Assembly (NCBI RefSeq): GCF_039621805.1
Contig: NZ_CP155073.1
Location: forward strand, 1,984,001 to 2,048,000
Length of the DNA stretch: 64,000 bases
Direction of reading: 5' to 3'
Source: Paraburkholderia sp. PREW-6R
Lineage (GTDB): Bacteria > Pseudomonadota > Gammaproteobacteria > Burkholderiales > Burkholderiaceae
In this document: one piece after another, positions 9,343 to 19,087 of the stretch
Position numbering within the stretch: the first letter of the stretch is position 1
Layout of the letters: each line of letters starts with the position of its first letter
Notes under the pieces: model-generated
The model's input: only the letters and a program-made list of their open reading frames with translations
Databases searched by the model: none
Told to the model about the DNA's origin: nothing
Position numbers and translations under genes: made by a program

Positions 9343-9924
9343 ATGAAATGGTTGATGTTGGCGCTCGGCAGCGCCGCCCTGATCGCAAACGCACCCGCTT
9401 TTGCCCAGTCCGGTTCGCAAGCCGCGCATCCGTCCGTCCTGCTCAAAACATCGGAAGGTGACATCCGCGTGGAGTTGTACCCTGAGAAGGCGCCGAAGTC
9501 CGTCGCCAACTTTCTCGAGTACGTGAAGTCTGGCCAGTACAGCGGCACGATTTTTCATCGCGTGATTCCGGGCTTCATGATCCAGGGCGGAGGCTATACG
9601 CAAAACTATGCCGAGAAGCCCACGCGCGCGCCGATTCCGCTCGAAAGCCGTAACGGTCTGAAGAACACGGTCGGCACGCTCGCCATGGCGCGCACGAGCG
9701 ATCCGAATTCGGCCACCGCGCAATTCTTCATCAATACGGTGGACAATGCCGGCCTCGACTATCCGAATCCGGACGGCAACGGCTACGCGGTATTCGGCAA
9801 GGTCACGAGCGGAATGGACGTCGTGAAGAAGATCGAAGCCACGCCTACCACGTCGCGCGGCCCGATGAGCGACGTGCCGCAAAAGCCCATCGTGATCGAG
9901 TCGGCCACGGTGGTCGGCAAGTAA
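9343..9924 (+). CDS. ppiA: periplasmic peptidyl-prolyl cis-trans isomerase (cyclophilin)
   Basis: A 193-residue cyclophilin that isomerises X-Pro bonds in exported proteins. Residues 1-22 are a signal peptide ending APAFA. The cyclophilin core has [15 protein letters not shown] (catalytic Arg and the MIQGG motif), GTLAMART and SATAQFFIN. The shorter starts upstream were rejected because the signal peptide begins at this ATG. It is the first of two tandem cyclophilin genes, with the cytoplasmic one 97 bp downstream. The two mature proteins are clearly similar, which suggests an old duplication. Confidence 0.95.
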   Translation: MKWLMLALGSAALIANAPAFAQSGSQAAHPSVLLKTSEGDIRVELYPEKAPKSVANFLEYVKSGQYSGTIFHRVIPGFMIQGGGYTQNYAEKPTRAPIPLESRNGLKNTVGTLAMARTSDPNSATAQFFINTVDNAGLDYPNPDGNGYAVFGKVTSGMDVVKKIEATPTTSRGPMSDVPQKPIVIESATVVGK

Positions 9925-10021
9925 CCCGCACCAGCAACCACGCCCCGGCGCGGTCCGTCGTTCAGCATGACTGGCGACTCGCCGTGCCTTTTATCCACTC
10001 TGTTCATCAAAGGATTCCATC

Positions 10022-10516
10022 ATGGTTGAACTGCACACGAACCACGGCGTCATCAAACTCGAACTGGACGCCGAAAAAGCGCCGAAGTCGGTTGAGAACT
10101 TCCTCAACTACGTGAAGGCCGGCCACTACGACAACACGGTGTTCCACCGCGTGATCGACGGCTTCATGATTCAGGGCGGCGGCTTCGAGCCGGGCATGAA
10201 GCAGAAGCCGACATCCGCGCCGATCGACAACGAAGCGAACAACGGTCTGAAGAACGTGAACGGCTCGGTCGCCATGGCACGCACGAACGACCCGCACTCG
10301 GCAACCGCGCAATTTTTCATCAACGTGAACGACAACGACTTCCTGAACCACTCGTCGCCGACGCCGCAAGGCTGGGGCTACGCCGTGTTCGGCAAGGTGG
10401 TCGAAGGTCTCGATATCGTCGAGAAGATCCGCAAGGTCAAGACGGGTTCGAAGGGCTTCCATCAGGACGTGCCGGTCGACGACGTCGTGATCGAAAAGGC
10501 TGTGATCGTCGACTAA
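10022..10516 (+). CDS. ppiB: cytoplasmic peptidyl-prolyl cis-trans isomerase (cyclophilin)
   Basis: A 164-residue cyclophilin without a signal peptide, hence cytoplasmic. Motifs are [41 protein letters not shown] and [11 protein letters not shown]. Size and sequence match E. coli PpiB (164 residues). An AGGA-type Shine-Dalgarno (AAAGGATTCCATC) precedes the ATG. It lies between ppiA and lpxH, only 35 bp from lpxH, so all three are probably co-transcribed. Confidence 0.97.
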   Translation: MVELHTNHGVIKLELDAEKAPKSVENFLNYVKAGHYDNTVFHRVIDGFMIQGGGFEPGMKQKPTSAPIDNEANNGLKNVNGSVAMARTNDPHSATAQFFINVNDNDFLNHSSPTPQGWGYAVFGKVVEGLDIVEKIRKVKTGSKGFHQDVPVDDVVIEKAVIVD

Positions 10517-10551
10517 GGGCGAACCGTTCGAACCGGAATCAGGCACCTTCG

Positions 10552-11349
10552 ATGCTTCAAGAAACGCCGCTGCGAAGCGTCGCCGCGGGCGTGCCTGGCG
10601 AGGGCAAACGCCCGCACGCCGCACGCCCGTTTTTTTTCCTCTCCGACATTCATCTGAGCGAGGCGATCCCTCACACGGTTGCCGCGTTCGAGCATTTCAT
10701 CCGCGTCACTGCCGAGCAGGCAGACTCCGTATTCATTCTCGGCGATCTGTTCGAGTACTGGATCGGCGACGACATGCTGGTCGAGCCTTTCGTCGCACGC
10801 ATGGCGGCGCTATTGCACACGCTGTCCGAGCGCGGCATCGCGCTCTATATCATGCACGGCAACCGCGACTTTCTGATGGGCAAGCGCTTCATGCGCGCCG
10901 CCGGTGCAATCTGGCTGCCCGACCCTTTCGTGATCACCGCATTCGGCACGCGTATCGCACTCGCGCATGGCGACGCGCTGTGCACCGCCGACCGCGGCTA
11001 CCAGACATTCCGGCGCTTTGCGCGCAACCGCGCGGCGCAGTCGCTGTTTCTCGCGTGGCCTTACCGGTGGCGCCGCAAGCTCGCGGAGAACATGCGCTCG
11101 AAAAGCGAACAGGGGCGCGCGCGTCCGGTTTCATCGAAATACGACGTAACGGCCTCAGCCATTGCGAAACTGTTCAAGGCGTCGAAGACGGCGACGATCA
11201 TTCACGGCCACACGCATCGTCCCGCGCGGCATCGTGAACCGGGCGGCACGCGCTGGGTGCTGCCCGACTGGGAACTCGACCACGGCGAGCGCCGTGGCGG
11301 TTATCTGCGAATCGACGCCGAAGGCATTCGGGCGCTGCCGCTCGGCTGA
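10552..11349 (+). CDS. lpxH: UDP-2,3-diacylglucosamine diphosphatase
   Basis: A 265-residue metallophosphoesterase that hydrolyses UDP-2,3-diacylglucosamine to lipid X, step four of lipid A synthesis, at the inner face of the cytoplasmic membrane. All metal-ligand motifs are intact: FFLSDIHLSE (D32, H34), GDLFEYWIGDD, GNRDF, AHGD and GHTHRP. About 24 residues precede the conserved core, making it slightly longer than E. coli LpxH (240). It ends the plus-strand cluster and faces cysE convergently with 95 bp between. Confidence 0.96.
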   Translation: MLQETPLRSVAAGVPGEGKRPHAARPFFFLSDIHLSEAIPHTVAAFEHFIRVTAEQADSVFILGDLFEYWIGDDMLVEPFVARMAALLHTLSERGIALYIMHGNRDFLMGKRFMRAAGAIWLPDPFVITAFGTRIALAHGDALCTADRGYQTFRRFARNRAAQSLFLAWPYRWRRKLAENMRSKSEQGRARPVSSKYDVTASAIAKLFKASKTATIIHGHTHRPARHREPGGTRWVLPDWELDHGERRGGYLRIDAEGIRALPLG

Positions 11350-11444
11350 GCGCGGCTCGCTGCCGAAGGAATGCCGGCACCGCCTTGCGCCGATCGCAAA
11401 CGACGTCGAAGGAAGACGCCGAAGGAACGCCGGCCGCCGCTCAC

Positions 11445-12464
11445 CTAATGGCCGGCCGCTGCGCCTTCCACTTTCCCGGCGATGGCTGCCGACAGGCGAC
11501 GCAGGTCGAGCAACGCCGCATCCGCACCTTGCAGACCTTCGAGACTCGTGCCGAGCCGCTCGAGCGCGTCGACGATCTCGTCGATCCGTCTCGATTGACT
11601 GGCCGCATGGTCGATCAGTCCGTGGATCGCGAGAGACACCGGATCGTCGGCATTCGGCGTGATGCCGTACGCACAGAATCCGCTGGTGTCGGAGCCGCGC
11701 TTCGCATCCCGCGTTACGCCGCTGGCAGCGGTTGCAATGGCCGCGCATTCCGCTGTGTCCGGTTTGCCTGACGTATTTGCCTGCTTTGCCGCGGTGCTTG
11801 CAGGCGGGCTTGCATACGCGCTTGCAGACGCGCTCGCAGACGTGTCTGCCGCCGTGTTGGCTGCAGCATTTGTCGATGGGCGCGCAACCCGATTCGCTGC
11901 CGGCGTCATCGCCGCATCGGCACCTGCAAATGAACTCTCAACCGAAGCCGCCGGCACGATGATTCGCGCTGGATTACCCACTGCCGTACCGCGTGCGGGC
12001 ACCGGCTTCGTCACCACCGCATTCGAGCCGATCTTTGCATCCGCGCCGATCGTAAAGCCGCCGAGCACCTTGGCCCCTGCCCCGACGATCACGCCGCGCT
12101 CCAGTGTGGGATGCCGCTTCGCGCCGCGCGTGAGCGACGTGCCACCGAGCGTCACGCCCTGATAGATCGTGCAGTCGTCACCGATCTGCGCGGTTTCGCC
12201 GATCACCACCCCCATACCGTGATCGATGAATACGCGCCGGCCGACGGTTGCGCCCGGATGAATCTCGATGCCGGTCATGAAGCGCGCCATCTGCGAGACG
12301 ACACGCGCGAGCCAGCGGCGCTTCGCCTGCCAGCACGCATGTGCGAACCGATGCAGTACGAGCGCGTGAAGCCCCGGATAGCACGTCAGCACTTCCCAGG
12401 CGCTGCGAGCGGCGGGATCGCGCTCGCGTATCGTGGCAATGTCTTCGCGAATTCTCGTGAACAT
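11445..12464 (-). CDS. cysE: serine O-acetyltransferase with repeat-bearing C-terminal extension
   Basis: A 339-residue enzyme that acetylates serine to O-acetylserine for cysteine synthesis. Residues 1-60 are the helical N-terminus (short, EpsC-like). Residues 65-170 are the left-handed beta-helix, with [28 protein letters not shown] holding the catalytic Asp/His. Residues 175-265 are an Ala/Ser/Thr low-complexity linker coded partly by 12-bp tandem repeats. A second ordered segment (about 266-325, [34 protein letters not shown]) looks amphipathic. EpsC enzymes usually end near residue 180-260, so this one is long. It is followed upstream by trmJ on the same strand at 266 bp. Confidence 0.95.
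   Translation of the reverse strand: MFTRIREDIATIRERDPAARSAWEVLTCYPGLHALVLHRFAHACWQAKRRWLARVVSQMARFMTGIEIHPGATVGRRVFIDHGMGVVIGETAQIGDDCTIYQGVTLGGTSLTRGAKRHPTLERGVIVGAGAKVLGGFTIGADAKIGSNAVVTKPVPARGTAVGNPARIIVPAASVESSFAGADAAMTPAANRVARPSTNAAANTAADTSASASASAYASPPASTAAKQANTSGKPDTAECAAIATAASGVTRDAKRGSDTSGFCAYGITPNADDPVSLAIHGLIDHAASQSRRIDEIVDALERLGTSLEGLQGADAALLDLRRLSAAIAGKVEGAAAGH
11796..11867. repeat. degenerate 12-bp tandem repeat within cysE
   Basis: Six consecutive 12-bp units lie here. The first four are close copies (GCTTGCAGGCGG, GCTTGCATACGC, GCTTGCAGACGC, GCTCGCAGACGT) and the last two are diverged. They code for the Ala/Ser-rich linker of CysE on the minus strand. A unit count that keeps the reading frame makes length variation between strains possible. 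Confidence 0.75.
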
Positions 12465-12730
12465 GGCAGGGACGGTATGGGCGGGGACGAGGCCGCACGA
12501 ATGCGAAGATCCGTGACGGCGTTTGCCTGCCGCATATCTGCGCGGCAGCTTTGCTTAGAACGTTTCGGGGATTGTAGGTCGATTATGCGCAAGCTGCCGG
12601 ATGCCCACGCTGGCCGCAAGGTTGCGGATATGACGCGCGTCGCGCGATGAGCGAGCCGCGCTTCGCGCGCGGCTTCGCGTGTGGTGTGCGCATCAGCGCA
12701 ACGCACGCAGCGGGCGCCATGATTAGAGAG

Positions 12731-13576
12731 TCAGTCCCCGCCGCCGCGCTTTGTCTTCAGCAGAATGTGCCTGGCTATTCCGCGCACGATGTTCACCTCT
12801 TCGCGCTCGAGTCCCGAGCGCGCGAACAAACGCCTGAGGCGCGACATCAGCTTTTTCGGGTTGGCGGGGTCGAGAAAGTCGAGCGCCACCAGCGCGCTTT
12901 CCAGATGCGCGAACATGCTCTCGATTTCATCGCTCGCGGCGCGCGGGCCGGCCGGTTCACCCTGCGTCGCCAGTGGCGGTGCGGCAACAGGGGCCGCGTC
13001 CACGGCTTCGCCGGCAACGAACGCGGTGCGCAACTCATACGCCAGCACCTGCACCGCCTGGGCGAGATTGAGCGAGCTATAGGCGGGATTCGCCGGTATA
13101 TGTGCCAACGCACTGCAGCGTTCGACGTCCTCGTTGGAAAGCCCGGTTCGCTCGTTGCCGAACACCAGCGCGATTTCGCCGTGCATTGCTTCGTCGCGAG
13201 CGACACCGGAGGCCGCGCGCGGCGTCCATTGCGGCGGCCCGTATTCACGCAGACGCGCCGTCAGCGCAATCGACCAGTGCACCCCGTTCAGCGCATCGGC
13301 AAGCGTCGGCACGACTTGCGCGCAAGCCAGCACGTCGTCGGCGCCGCTCGCCATGGCGATCGCTTCCGGATCGGATTGCACCTGCGGCACGCGCGGCGAC
13401 ACCAGCACGAGACGCGAAAAGCCCATGGTCTTGAGCGCACGCGCGGCGGCACCGACATTGCCCGGATGACTCGGCTCGACGAGCACGAAGCGCGTGGAAG
13501 TGAAGCCACGGTGCACTTCGGCCACGGCTGAATCGGAAGAATGGTGATTGCGGTCCACGATGGGTCCTGCCGGCAA
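12731..13576 (-). CDS. trmJ: tRNA (cytidine/uridine-2'-O-)-methyltransferase, SPOUT family
   Basis: A 281-residue SAM-dependent 2'-O-methyltransferase, probably modifying nucleotide 32 of the tRNA anticodon loop. The TrmH/SPOUT signatures are FVLVEPSHPGNVGAAARALKTMGF, the motif LVFGNERTGLSNEDV and IPANPAYSSLNLAQAV in the trefoil-knot region. The C-terminal helical tail (SMFAHLESALVALDFL...LMSRLRRLFARSGLE) is typical of TrmJ. Residues 1 to about 25 are a variable leader, so the start is not certain. It is divergent from suhB. Confidence 0.93.
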   Translation of the reverse strand: MPAGPIVDRNHHSSDSAVAEVHRGFTSTRFVLVEPSHPGNVGAAARALKTMGFSRLVLVSPRVPQVQSDPEAIAMASGADDVLACAQVVPTLADALNGVHWSIALTARLREYGPPQWTPRAASGVARDEAMHGEIALVFGNERTGLSNEDVERCSALAHIPANPAYSSLNLAQAVQVLAYELRTAFVAGEAVDAAPVAAPPLATQGEPAGPRAASDEIESMFAHLESALVALDFLDPANPKKLMSRLRRLFARSGLEREEVNIVRGIARHILLKTKRGGGD

Positions 13577-13930
13577 ATAAACGCGTATGGTAGCGCCAAC
13601 TCGCGCCCGCGCCGACCGAAGGGCGGAGGCGCGCCGCGCTCATGGGTGGGCGACAGCGCGTGCGGGCGCTGGTAATCGCTGCGCGCGGCGCCCGGACTCA
13701 GGTAAAATACGCGCATTCGCGTCCGGTTTTCACCGTTGATCAATCCGGCGCCTCGTTCTTATCCAATTCGTCTCCGTCGGCGGAATGCGCGCTCGGTCAT
13801 GGCTTCCTGCCTTGCGTCGGGTCAGCGTTCCGTGCTGTTTCCGCGCCCGTCCCGTGGCGCACAATCAGCGCAGCTTTGCGCTCATTTACCGGCCAGCAGC
13901 CGTGCTGCCCCGGCACAAGGATCCAGTTTC
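13577..13930. other. trmJ-suhB divergent intergenic region, 354 bp
   Basis: No gene is supported. A -10-like TAAAAT lies at 13703-13708. If it is used, suhB has a 5' untranslated leader of about 215 nt. The suhB frame stays open through 13736-13930 but that part has no conserved protein features. Confidence 0.4.
13703..13708 (+). promoter_or_regulatory. candidate -10 element for suhB
   Basis: TAAAAT within GGTAAAATACGCGCATTCG matches five of six sigma-70 -10 bases. No good -35 is present at 16-18 bp, so the call rests on the -10 alone. Confidence 0.35.
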
Positions 13931-14734
13931 ATGCATCCCATGCTCAATATCGCTGTGAAGGCCGCGCGCCGTGCAGCACAGATCATCAACCGCGCGTCGC
14001 TCGATCTCGATCTGATCCAGATCAGCAAGAAACAGCACAATGATTTCGTCACGGAGGTCGACAAAGCGTCTGAAGCAGCCATCATCGATACGCTGAAGAC
14101 CGCCTACCCCGATCACGCGATTCTCGCAGAAGAATCCGGTCAGTCGGACAACAACTCCGAATACCAGTGGATCATCGATCCGCTCGACGGCACCACCAAT
14201 TTCATTCACGGCTTCCAGTACTACTGCGTGTCGATCGCGCTGGCCCATAAGGGCATCGTCACCCAGGCCGTGGTCTACGATCCGACCCGCAACGATCTGT
14301 TCACCGCGTCGCGCGGCCGCGGCGCATTCCTGAATGACCGGCGCATTCGCGTCGCCAAGCGCGACCGTCTCGCCGACGGCCTGATCGGCACCGGCTTCCC
14401 GTTCCGCGAAAAAGACGGCCTCGACGCGTACGGCCGCCTCTTCGCGGAAATGACCGAAGCCTGTGCCGGCCTGCGCCGCCCGGGCGCCGCTGCACTCGAC
14501 CTCGCGAACGTGGCTGCCGGCCGCATGGACGGTTTCTTCGAGCAGGGCCTGAACGCGTGGGATGTCGCCGCGGGCAGTCTGCTGATCACGGAAGCCGGCG
14601 GTCTTGTCGGCAATTACACGGGCGACTCGGACTTCCTGCACATTGGCGAGATCGTCGCGGCCAACCCGAAAGTCTACGCGCAGATGGTGCCGATCCTGTC
14701 GCGCTACAGCCGCACACGCCAGCAATCGGCTTGA
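13931..14734 (+). CDS. suhB: inositol-1-monophosphatase family protein
   Basis: A 267-residue Mg-dependent phosphatase of the IMPase fold. Metal ligands are E68/E69 in LAEESG and D83, D86 in [11 protein letters not shown], with [15 protein letters not shown] as the second family signature. In E. coli SuhB also acts in rRNA transcription antitermination; whether this holds here is not visible. I chose this ATG because family members start with [15 protein letters not shown] strong terminator follows at 14779-14801. Confidence 0.96.
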   Translation: MHPMLNIAVKAARRAAQIINRASLDLDLIQISKKQHNDFVTEVDKASEAAIIDTLKTAYPDHAILAEESGQSDNNSEYQWIIDPLDGTTNFIHGFQYYCVSIALAHKGIVTQAVVYDPTRNDLFTASRGRGAFLNDRRIRVAKRDRLADGLIGTGFPFREKDGLDAYGRLFAEMTEACAGLRRPGAAALDLANVAAGRMDGFFEQGLNAWDVAAGSLLITEAGGLVGNYTGDSDFLHIGEIVAANPKVYAQMVPILSRYSRTRQQSA

Positions 14735-14778
14735 ACGTCGGGCTCCGGCGTTTTGCCGTAGCGGGACGTAGCCTGACG

Positions 14779-14801
14779 AAAAGCGGCTTCGGCCGCTTTT
14801 T
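14779..14801 (+). terminator. terminator of suhB
   Basis: AAAAGCGGC-TTCG-GCCGCTTTTT is a perfect 9-bp stem with a stable UUCG tetraloop ending in a T-run, 45 bp after the suhB stop. Confidence 0.92.
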
Positions 14802-14942
14802 GCATGCATGGCCTGCATCGCGCGTGGGTTCGTGCTACAAAGCGGGATGCCGCGCTGGCGTGCTCGATTGCCGGCTGCGTTTCGCGCGATTTCGCTGCGC
14901 CCTGCTTCGCGCTCCTGTCGCGCGCAGCTTCCGATCCGCTTC

Positions 14943-16241
14943 ATGAAAAAAGGCTTCTACACAATCATCGCGGCGCAGTTCATCTCGTCGCTGGCAGACA
15001 ATGCCTTGCTGATCGCGGCCATCGCCTTGCTCTCCGTGATCCACTCAGCGGCCTGGGTCACGCCGCTGCTGCAGATCTTCTTTACCGTCTCCTACGTGCT
15101 GCTCGCGCCCTTCGTCGGCGCATTCGCGGACGCGCTGCAAAAACGCCACGTGATGTTCGTGTCGAACGCGCTGAAAGCAATCGGCTGCCTGATGATGATC
15201 TGCGGCGTTCATCCGATGATTGCATATGGCGTGGTGGGCTTCGGCGCAGCGGCCTATTCGCCCGCGAAGTACGGCATTCTCACCGAGCTGTTGCCGGCGG
15301 AAAAACTCGTGAAGGCAAACGCGTGGCTCGAATCGGCGACGGTGCTCTCGACGATCGTCGGCACGATGGTGGGCGGCGCGCTGATCAGTACATTCGCCGA
15401 CAAATTCGTCGCGCATGCCCACCTGCCGCTGATCCGCTCGTCCGCCGATCTGGCAATGTTCGCGGTGATGGTGACCTACGCGATTGCCGCCGTGATCAAC
15501 ATCTTCATTCCCGACACCGGCGCACGTTACCCGAACCGTCTCACCGAGCCGAAGCAGCTCGTCGGCGACTTCTATCACTGCTTTAACGTGCTGTGGGCCG
15601 ACAAGCTCGCGCAGATCGCGCTGTGGGTCACCACGCTGATGTGGGGCGGCGCGGTCACGCTGCAGTTGCTGGTGCTGAAGTGGGCCAACGTCAATCTCGG
15701 GCTGTCGCTTTCGAAGGCTGCGGTCATGCAGGGCGTAACGGGGCTGGGCATTGCGGTCGGCGCGGCGGCGGCCGCCGCGCTCGTCCCGCTGCGCAGTTCG
15801 CTGCGCGTGCTGCCGGTGGGCATCCTGACGGGCGCCGTAGCGATCGCCATGGCGTTCTACAACAAGGACCTGTTCCCGGCCGGCGCGGGCATCCACATCG
15901 GCTCCTACGTGGCGCCGATCTACATTCTGCTCGCGTACCCGCTGATGATTGTGCTCGGCGCGCTGTCCGGCTTTTTCATCGTGCCGATGAACGCAATTCT
16001 CCAGCATCGCGGCGCGACGCTGCTGTCAGCCGGCCACTCGATCGCGGTGCAAAATTTCAACCAGAATCTCGCGGTGCTGCTGATGCTCGGCGCGTATGCG
16101 CTGCTGCTCACGGCGAAGATGCCGGCACAGTGGATCATCGTCGTGTTCGGCAGCTTCATCACGTTCATGATGTGGCTTGCGAAACGGCGCAGCGCGGTCA
16201 ACGCGCGTACCGTCGACATGCGCGCGATGGTCGAAGAATGA
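14943..16241 (+). CDS. lplT: lysophospholipid transporter (MFS)
   Basis: A 432-residue inner-membrane protein of the major facilitator superfamily with about 12 hydrophobic segments. LplT moves lysophospholipids inward for re-acylation. Family features are the start FYTIIAAQFISSLADNALLIAAIALL, the loop AFADALQKRHVMFVSNALKAIGC and SPAKYGILTELLPAEKLVKANAWLES. I placed the start at 14943 because the transmembrane part begins here; upstream in-frame sequence overlaps the terminator of suhB. In many bacteria LplT is next to or fused with the acyltransferase Aas, which is not seen here. Confidence 0.9.
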   Translation: MKKGFYTIIAAQFISSLADNALLIAAIALLSVIHSAAWVTPLLQIFFTVSYVLLAPFVGAFADALQKRHVMFVSNALKAIGCLMMICGVHPMIAYGVVGFGAAAYSPAKYGILTELLPAEKLVKANAWLESATVLSTIVGTMVGGALISTFADKFVAHAHLPLIRSSADLAMFAVMVTYAIAAVINIFIPDTGARYPNRLTEPKQLVGDFYHCFNVLWADKLAQIALWVTTLMWGGAVTLQLLVLKWANVNLGLSLSKAAVMQGVTGLGIAVGAAAAAALVPLRSSLRVLPVGILTGAVAIAMAFYNKDLFPAGAGIHIGSYVAPIYILLAYPLMIVLGALSGFFIVPMNAILQHRGATLLSAGHSIAVQNFNQNLAVLLMLGAYALLLTAKMPAQWIIVVFGSFITFMMWLAKRRSAVNARTVDMRAMVEE

Positions 16242-16399
16242 CGCGTTTGCCGCGCGGCCTGACGCGGCGGCGTGCATGCCAGCTCACGTATGAGCGCCGG
16301 CTGACGGCGCGATGATCGTTGGCCATCCGGCCAGGGTCCGCTCGCTGTGTCGGCGGGTTAAACTCACGCCCTGTACAGCTTTCGCAGAAGATACTGAGG

Positions 16400-19087
16400 A
16401 TGGGCATTCAAACCGCAGCGGCCAGCGACGTCGCACAACACACCCCCATGATGCAGCAGTATCTGCGCATCAAGGCGGAGCATCCGGGCACGCTGGTGTT
16501 CTACCGGATGGGCGACTTCTACGAACTCTTCTTCGAAGATGCGGAAAAGGCCGCGCGCCTGCTCGATCTGACCCTCACGCAGCGCGGCGCGTCGGCGGGC
16601 AATCCCATCAAGATGGCGGGCGTGCCGCATCATGCAGTCGAACAGTATCTGGCCAAACTGGTCAAGCTTGGCGAATCGGTTGCGATCTGCGAGCAGATCG
16701 GCGACCCGGCTACGTCGAAAGGACCGGTCGAGCGCAAGGTGGTGCGGGTGGTCACGCCCGGCACGCTGACGGACGCCGCGCTGCTGTCCGACAAGAACGA
16801 CGTGTACCTGATGGCGCTGTGTGTTGCGCACAACCGGCGGGGCGTCGCCACGGGCGTCGGGCTGGCGTGGCTGAATCTGGCGAGCGGCGCGCTGCGCCTC
16901 GCGGAAGTTGCACCCGATCAGGTCGCCGCTGCGCTGGAGCGGATTCGCCCCGCCGAAATTCTCGTGGCCGACACGCCGTCCGATTCGGCAAGCTGGGCGC
17001 CACCCGTGAACGCAGGCGCGCTCACACGCGTGCCGGTCTGGCACTTCGACGTGACGTCGGGCACGCAGCGCTTGTGCGACCAGCTCGAAGTCGCGGGTCT
17101 GGACGGTTTCGGCGCGCATTCGCTGACCTGCGCATGCGGCGCGGCCGGCGCATTGCTGCTTTACGCAGCGGCCACCCAGGGCCAGCAACTGCGTCACGTG
17201 CGTAGCCTGAAGGTCGAATATGAATCGGAATATATTGGGCTCGACCCCGCCACGCGACGCAATCTCGAACTGACCGAAACACTGCGCGGCACCGAGTCGC
17301 CTACGCTGTGCTCATTGCTCGATACATGCTGCACGACCATGGGCAGCCGGTTGCTGCGTCACTGGCTGCATCATCCGCCGCGCGAAGCCAGAGTGGCCCA
17401 GGCCCGTCAACAGGCCATCGGCGCACTGCTCGACGCGCCGCCGGGTGCGGATGCCGACTCATTGCGCGGCGCGCTGCGGCAGATTTCGGATATCGAACGG
17501 ATTACCGGACGTCTCGCACTGCTGTCGGCCCGCCCGCGCGACCTGTCGAGCCTGCGCGATACGTTCATTGCGCTGCCCGAATTGCGCACGCAACTCGCGG
17601 GCGTGTCGGCCAACGCCGATTCGCTTGCGCGTATTGACGCTTCGCTGGAACCGCCGCACGAGTGCGTCGACCTGCTGCAACGCGCGGTCGCGCCGGAGCC
17701 GGCCGCCATGGTGCGCGACGGCGGCGTCATCGCGCGCGGCTACGACGCGGAACTCGACGAACTGCGGGATATTTCGGAGAACTGCGGGCAGTTCCTGATC
17801 GACCTCGAAACGCGCGAACGGGCGCGCACCGGTATCGGCAATCTGCGCGTCGAATACAACAAGGTGCACGGCTTCTATATCGAAGTCACGCGCGGCCAGA
17901 CGGACAAGGTGCCCGACGACTACCGCCGCCGTCAAACGCTGAAAAACGCCGAGCGCTACATCACGCCGGAACTGAAGGCGTTCGAGGACAAGGCGCTCTC
18001 TGCCCAGGAGCGAGCGCTGGCACGCGAGCGCTCGCTCTACGACGCGTTGCTGCAGGCGCTGCTGCCGTTCATTCCCGACTGCCAGCGAGTCGCCGCGGCG
18101 CTTGCCGAACTCGATCTGCTGGCCGCGTTTGCCGAACGTGCGCGTGCGCTCGACTGGGTTGCGCCGTCGTTCTCGCCAGACGCCGGGATCGAAATCGAAC
18201 AGGGGCGTCATCCGGTGGTGGAGGCTCAGGTCGAGCAGTTCATCGCCAACGACTGCACGCTCACCGCCGAGCGCAAACTGCTGCTGATCACCGGCCCGAA
18301 CATGGGCGGCAAATCCACGTTCATGCGACAGACCGCGTTGATCGCGCTACTCGCGTACGTGGGCAGCTATGTGCCCGCACGGCGCGCCGCGTTCGGCCCG
18401 ATCGACCGCATCTTCACGCGGATCGGCGCGGCCGACGACCTGGCTGGCGGCCGCTCCACCTTCATGGTCGAGATGACGGAAGCTGCGGCCATTCTGAATG
18501 ACGCCACGCCGCAAAGCCTCGTGCTCATGGATGAAATCGGCCGCGGTACGTCGACATTCGACGGTCTCGCGCTCGCGTGGGCAATTGCACGTCATCTGCT
18601 GTCGCACAATGGCTGCCACACGCTTTTCGCGACCCATTATTTCGAACTGACGCAGTTGCCCACGGAGTTTGCTCACGCGGCGAACGTGCATTTGTCGGCG
18701 GTCGAGCATGGGCACGGAATCGTATTCCTGCACGCCGTCAACGAAGGGCCGGCGAACCAGAGCTACGGTCTTCAGGTTGCACAACTGGCGGGCGTGCCGA
18801 ACGCGGTTATCCGCGCGGCCCGCAAGCACCTCGCGCACCTCGAACAGCAGTCCGCGGCGCAACCTGCACCGCAGCTCGATCTGTTCGCGCCGCCCATGCC
18901 CATGCTGCTGGAAGACACGGACGACGAGCGTGACGGCAAAGCGCAAAACGCAGCATTGTCGCCGGCGATGCAGGCACTTGCCGAACGTCTGCGCGCCATC
19001 GATCCGAACGAACTGCGTCCGCGTGAAGCGCTCGACCTCCTGTACGAGCTGCACGAGCTGGCCGCCGCGCCGGATGCGGATCATTGA
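16400..19087 (+). CDS. mutS: DNA mismatch repair protein MutS
   Basis: An 895-residue mismatch-recognition ATPase. The mismatch wedge Phe-X-Glu motif is in [11 protein letters not shown] near residue 35-45. Domains I-IV follow, then the ABC-type ATPase: Walker [10 protein letters not shown], signature region [15 protein letters not shown], Walker [13 protein letters not shown] and the ATHYFEL switch. The C-terminus contains the helix-turn-helix dimerisation part and a LYELHEL end. The start at 16400 has GAGG 3-4 bases upstream; a start at the internal ATG (MMQQYL, 16 residues later) cannot be ruled out. Its last 14 bp overlap the candidate ATG of the next gene. Confidence 0.98.
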   Translation: MGIQTAAASDVAQHTPMMQQYLRIKAEHPGTLVFYRMGDFYELFFEDAEKAARLLDLTLTQRGASAGNPIKMAGVPHHAVEQYLAKLVKLGESVAICEQIGDPATSKGPVERKVVRVVTPGTLTDAALLSDKNDVYLMALCVAHNRRGVATGVGLAWLNLASGALRLAEVAPDQVAAALERIRPAEILVADTPSDSASWAPPVNAGALTRVPVWHFDVTSGTQRLCDQLEVAGLDGFGAHSLTCACGAAGALLLYAAATQGQQLRHVRSLKVEYESEYIGLDPATRRNLELTETLRGTESPTLCSLLDTCCTTMGSRLLRHWLHHPPREARVAQARQQAIGALLDAPPGADADSLRGALRQISDIERITGRLALLSARPRDLSSLRDTFIALPELRTQLAGVSANADSLARIDASLEPPHECVDLLQRAVAPEPAAMVRDGGVIARGYDAELDELRDISENCGQFLIDLETRERARTGIGNLRVEYNKVHGFYIEVTRGQTDKVPDDYRRRQTLKNAERYITPELKAFEDKALSAQERALARERSLYDALLQALLPFIPDCQRVAAALAELDLLAAFAERARALDWVAPSFSPDAGIEIEQGRHPVVEAQVEQFIANDCTLTAERKLLLITGPNMGGKSTFMRQTALIALLAYVGSYVPARRAAFGPIDRIFTRIGAADDLAGGRSTFMVEMTEAAAILNDATPQSLVLMDEIGRGTSTFDGLALAWAIARHLLSHNGCHTLFATHYFELTQLPTEFAHAANVHLSAVEHGHGIVFLHAVNEGPANQSYGLQVAQLAGVPNAVIRAARKHLAHLEQQSAAQPAPQLDLFAPPMPMLLEDTDDERDGKAQNAALSPAMQALAERLRAIDPNELRPREALDLLYELHELAAAPDADH

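Noticed and set aside
11363..11460. Repeated GCCGAAGGAA(T/C)GCCGGC and GC inverted repeats between lpxH and cysE, considered as a mobile-element end
   Set aside because: Only two imperfect copies, no terminal inverted repeats around a transposase and no target duplication. Probably a convergent terminator region.
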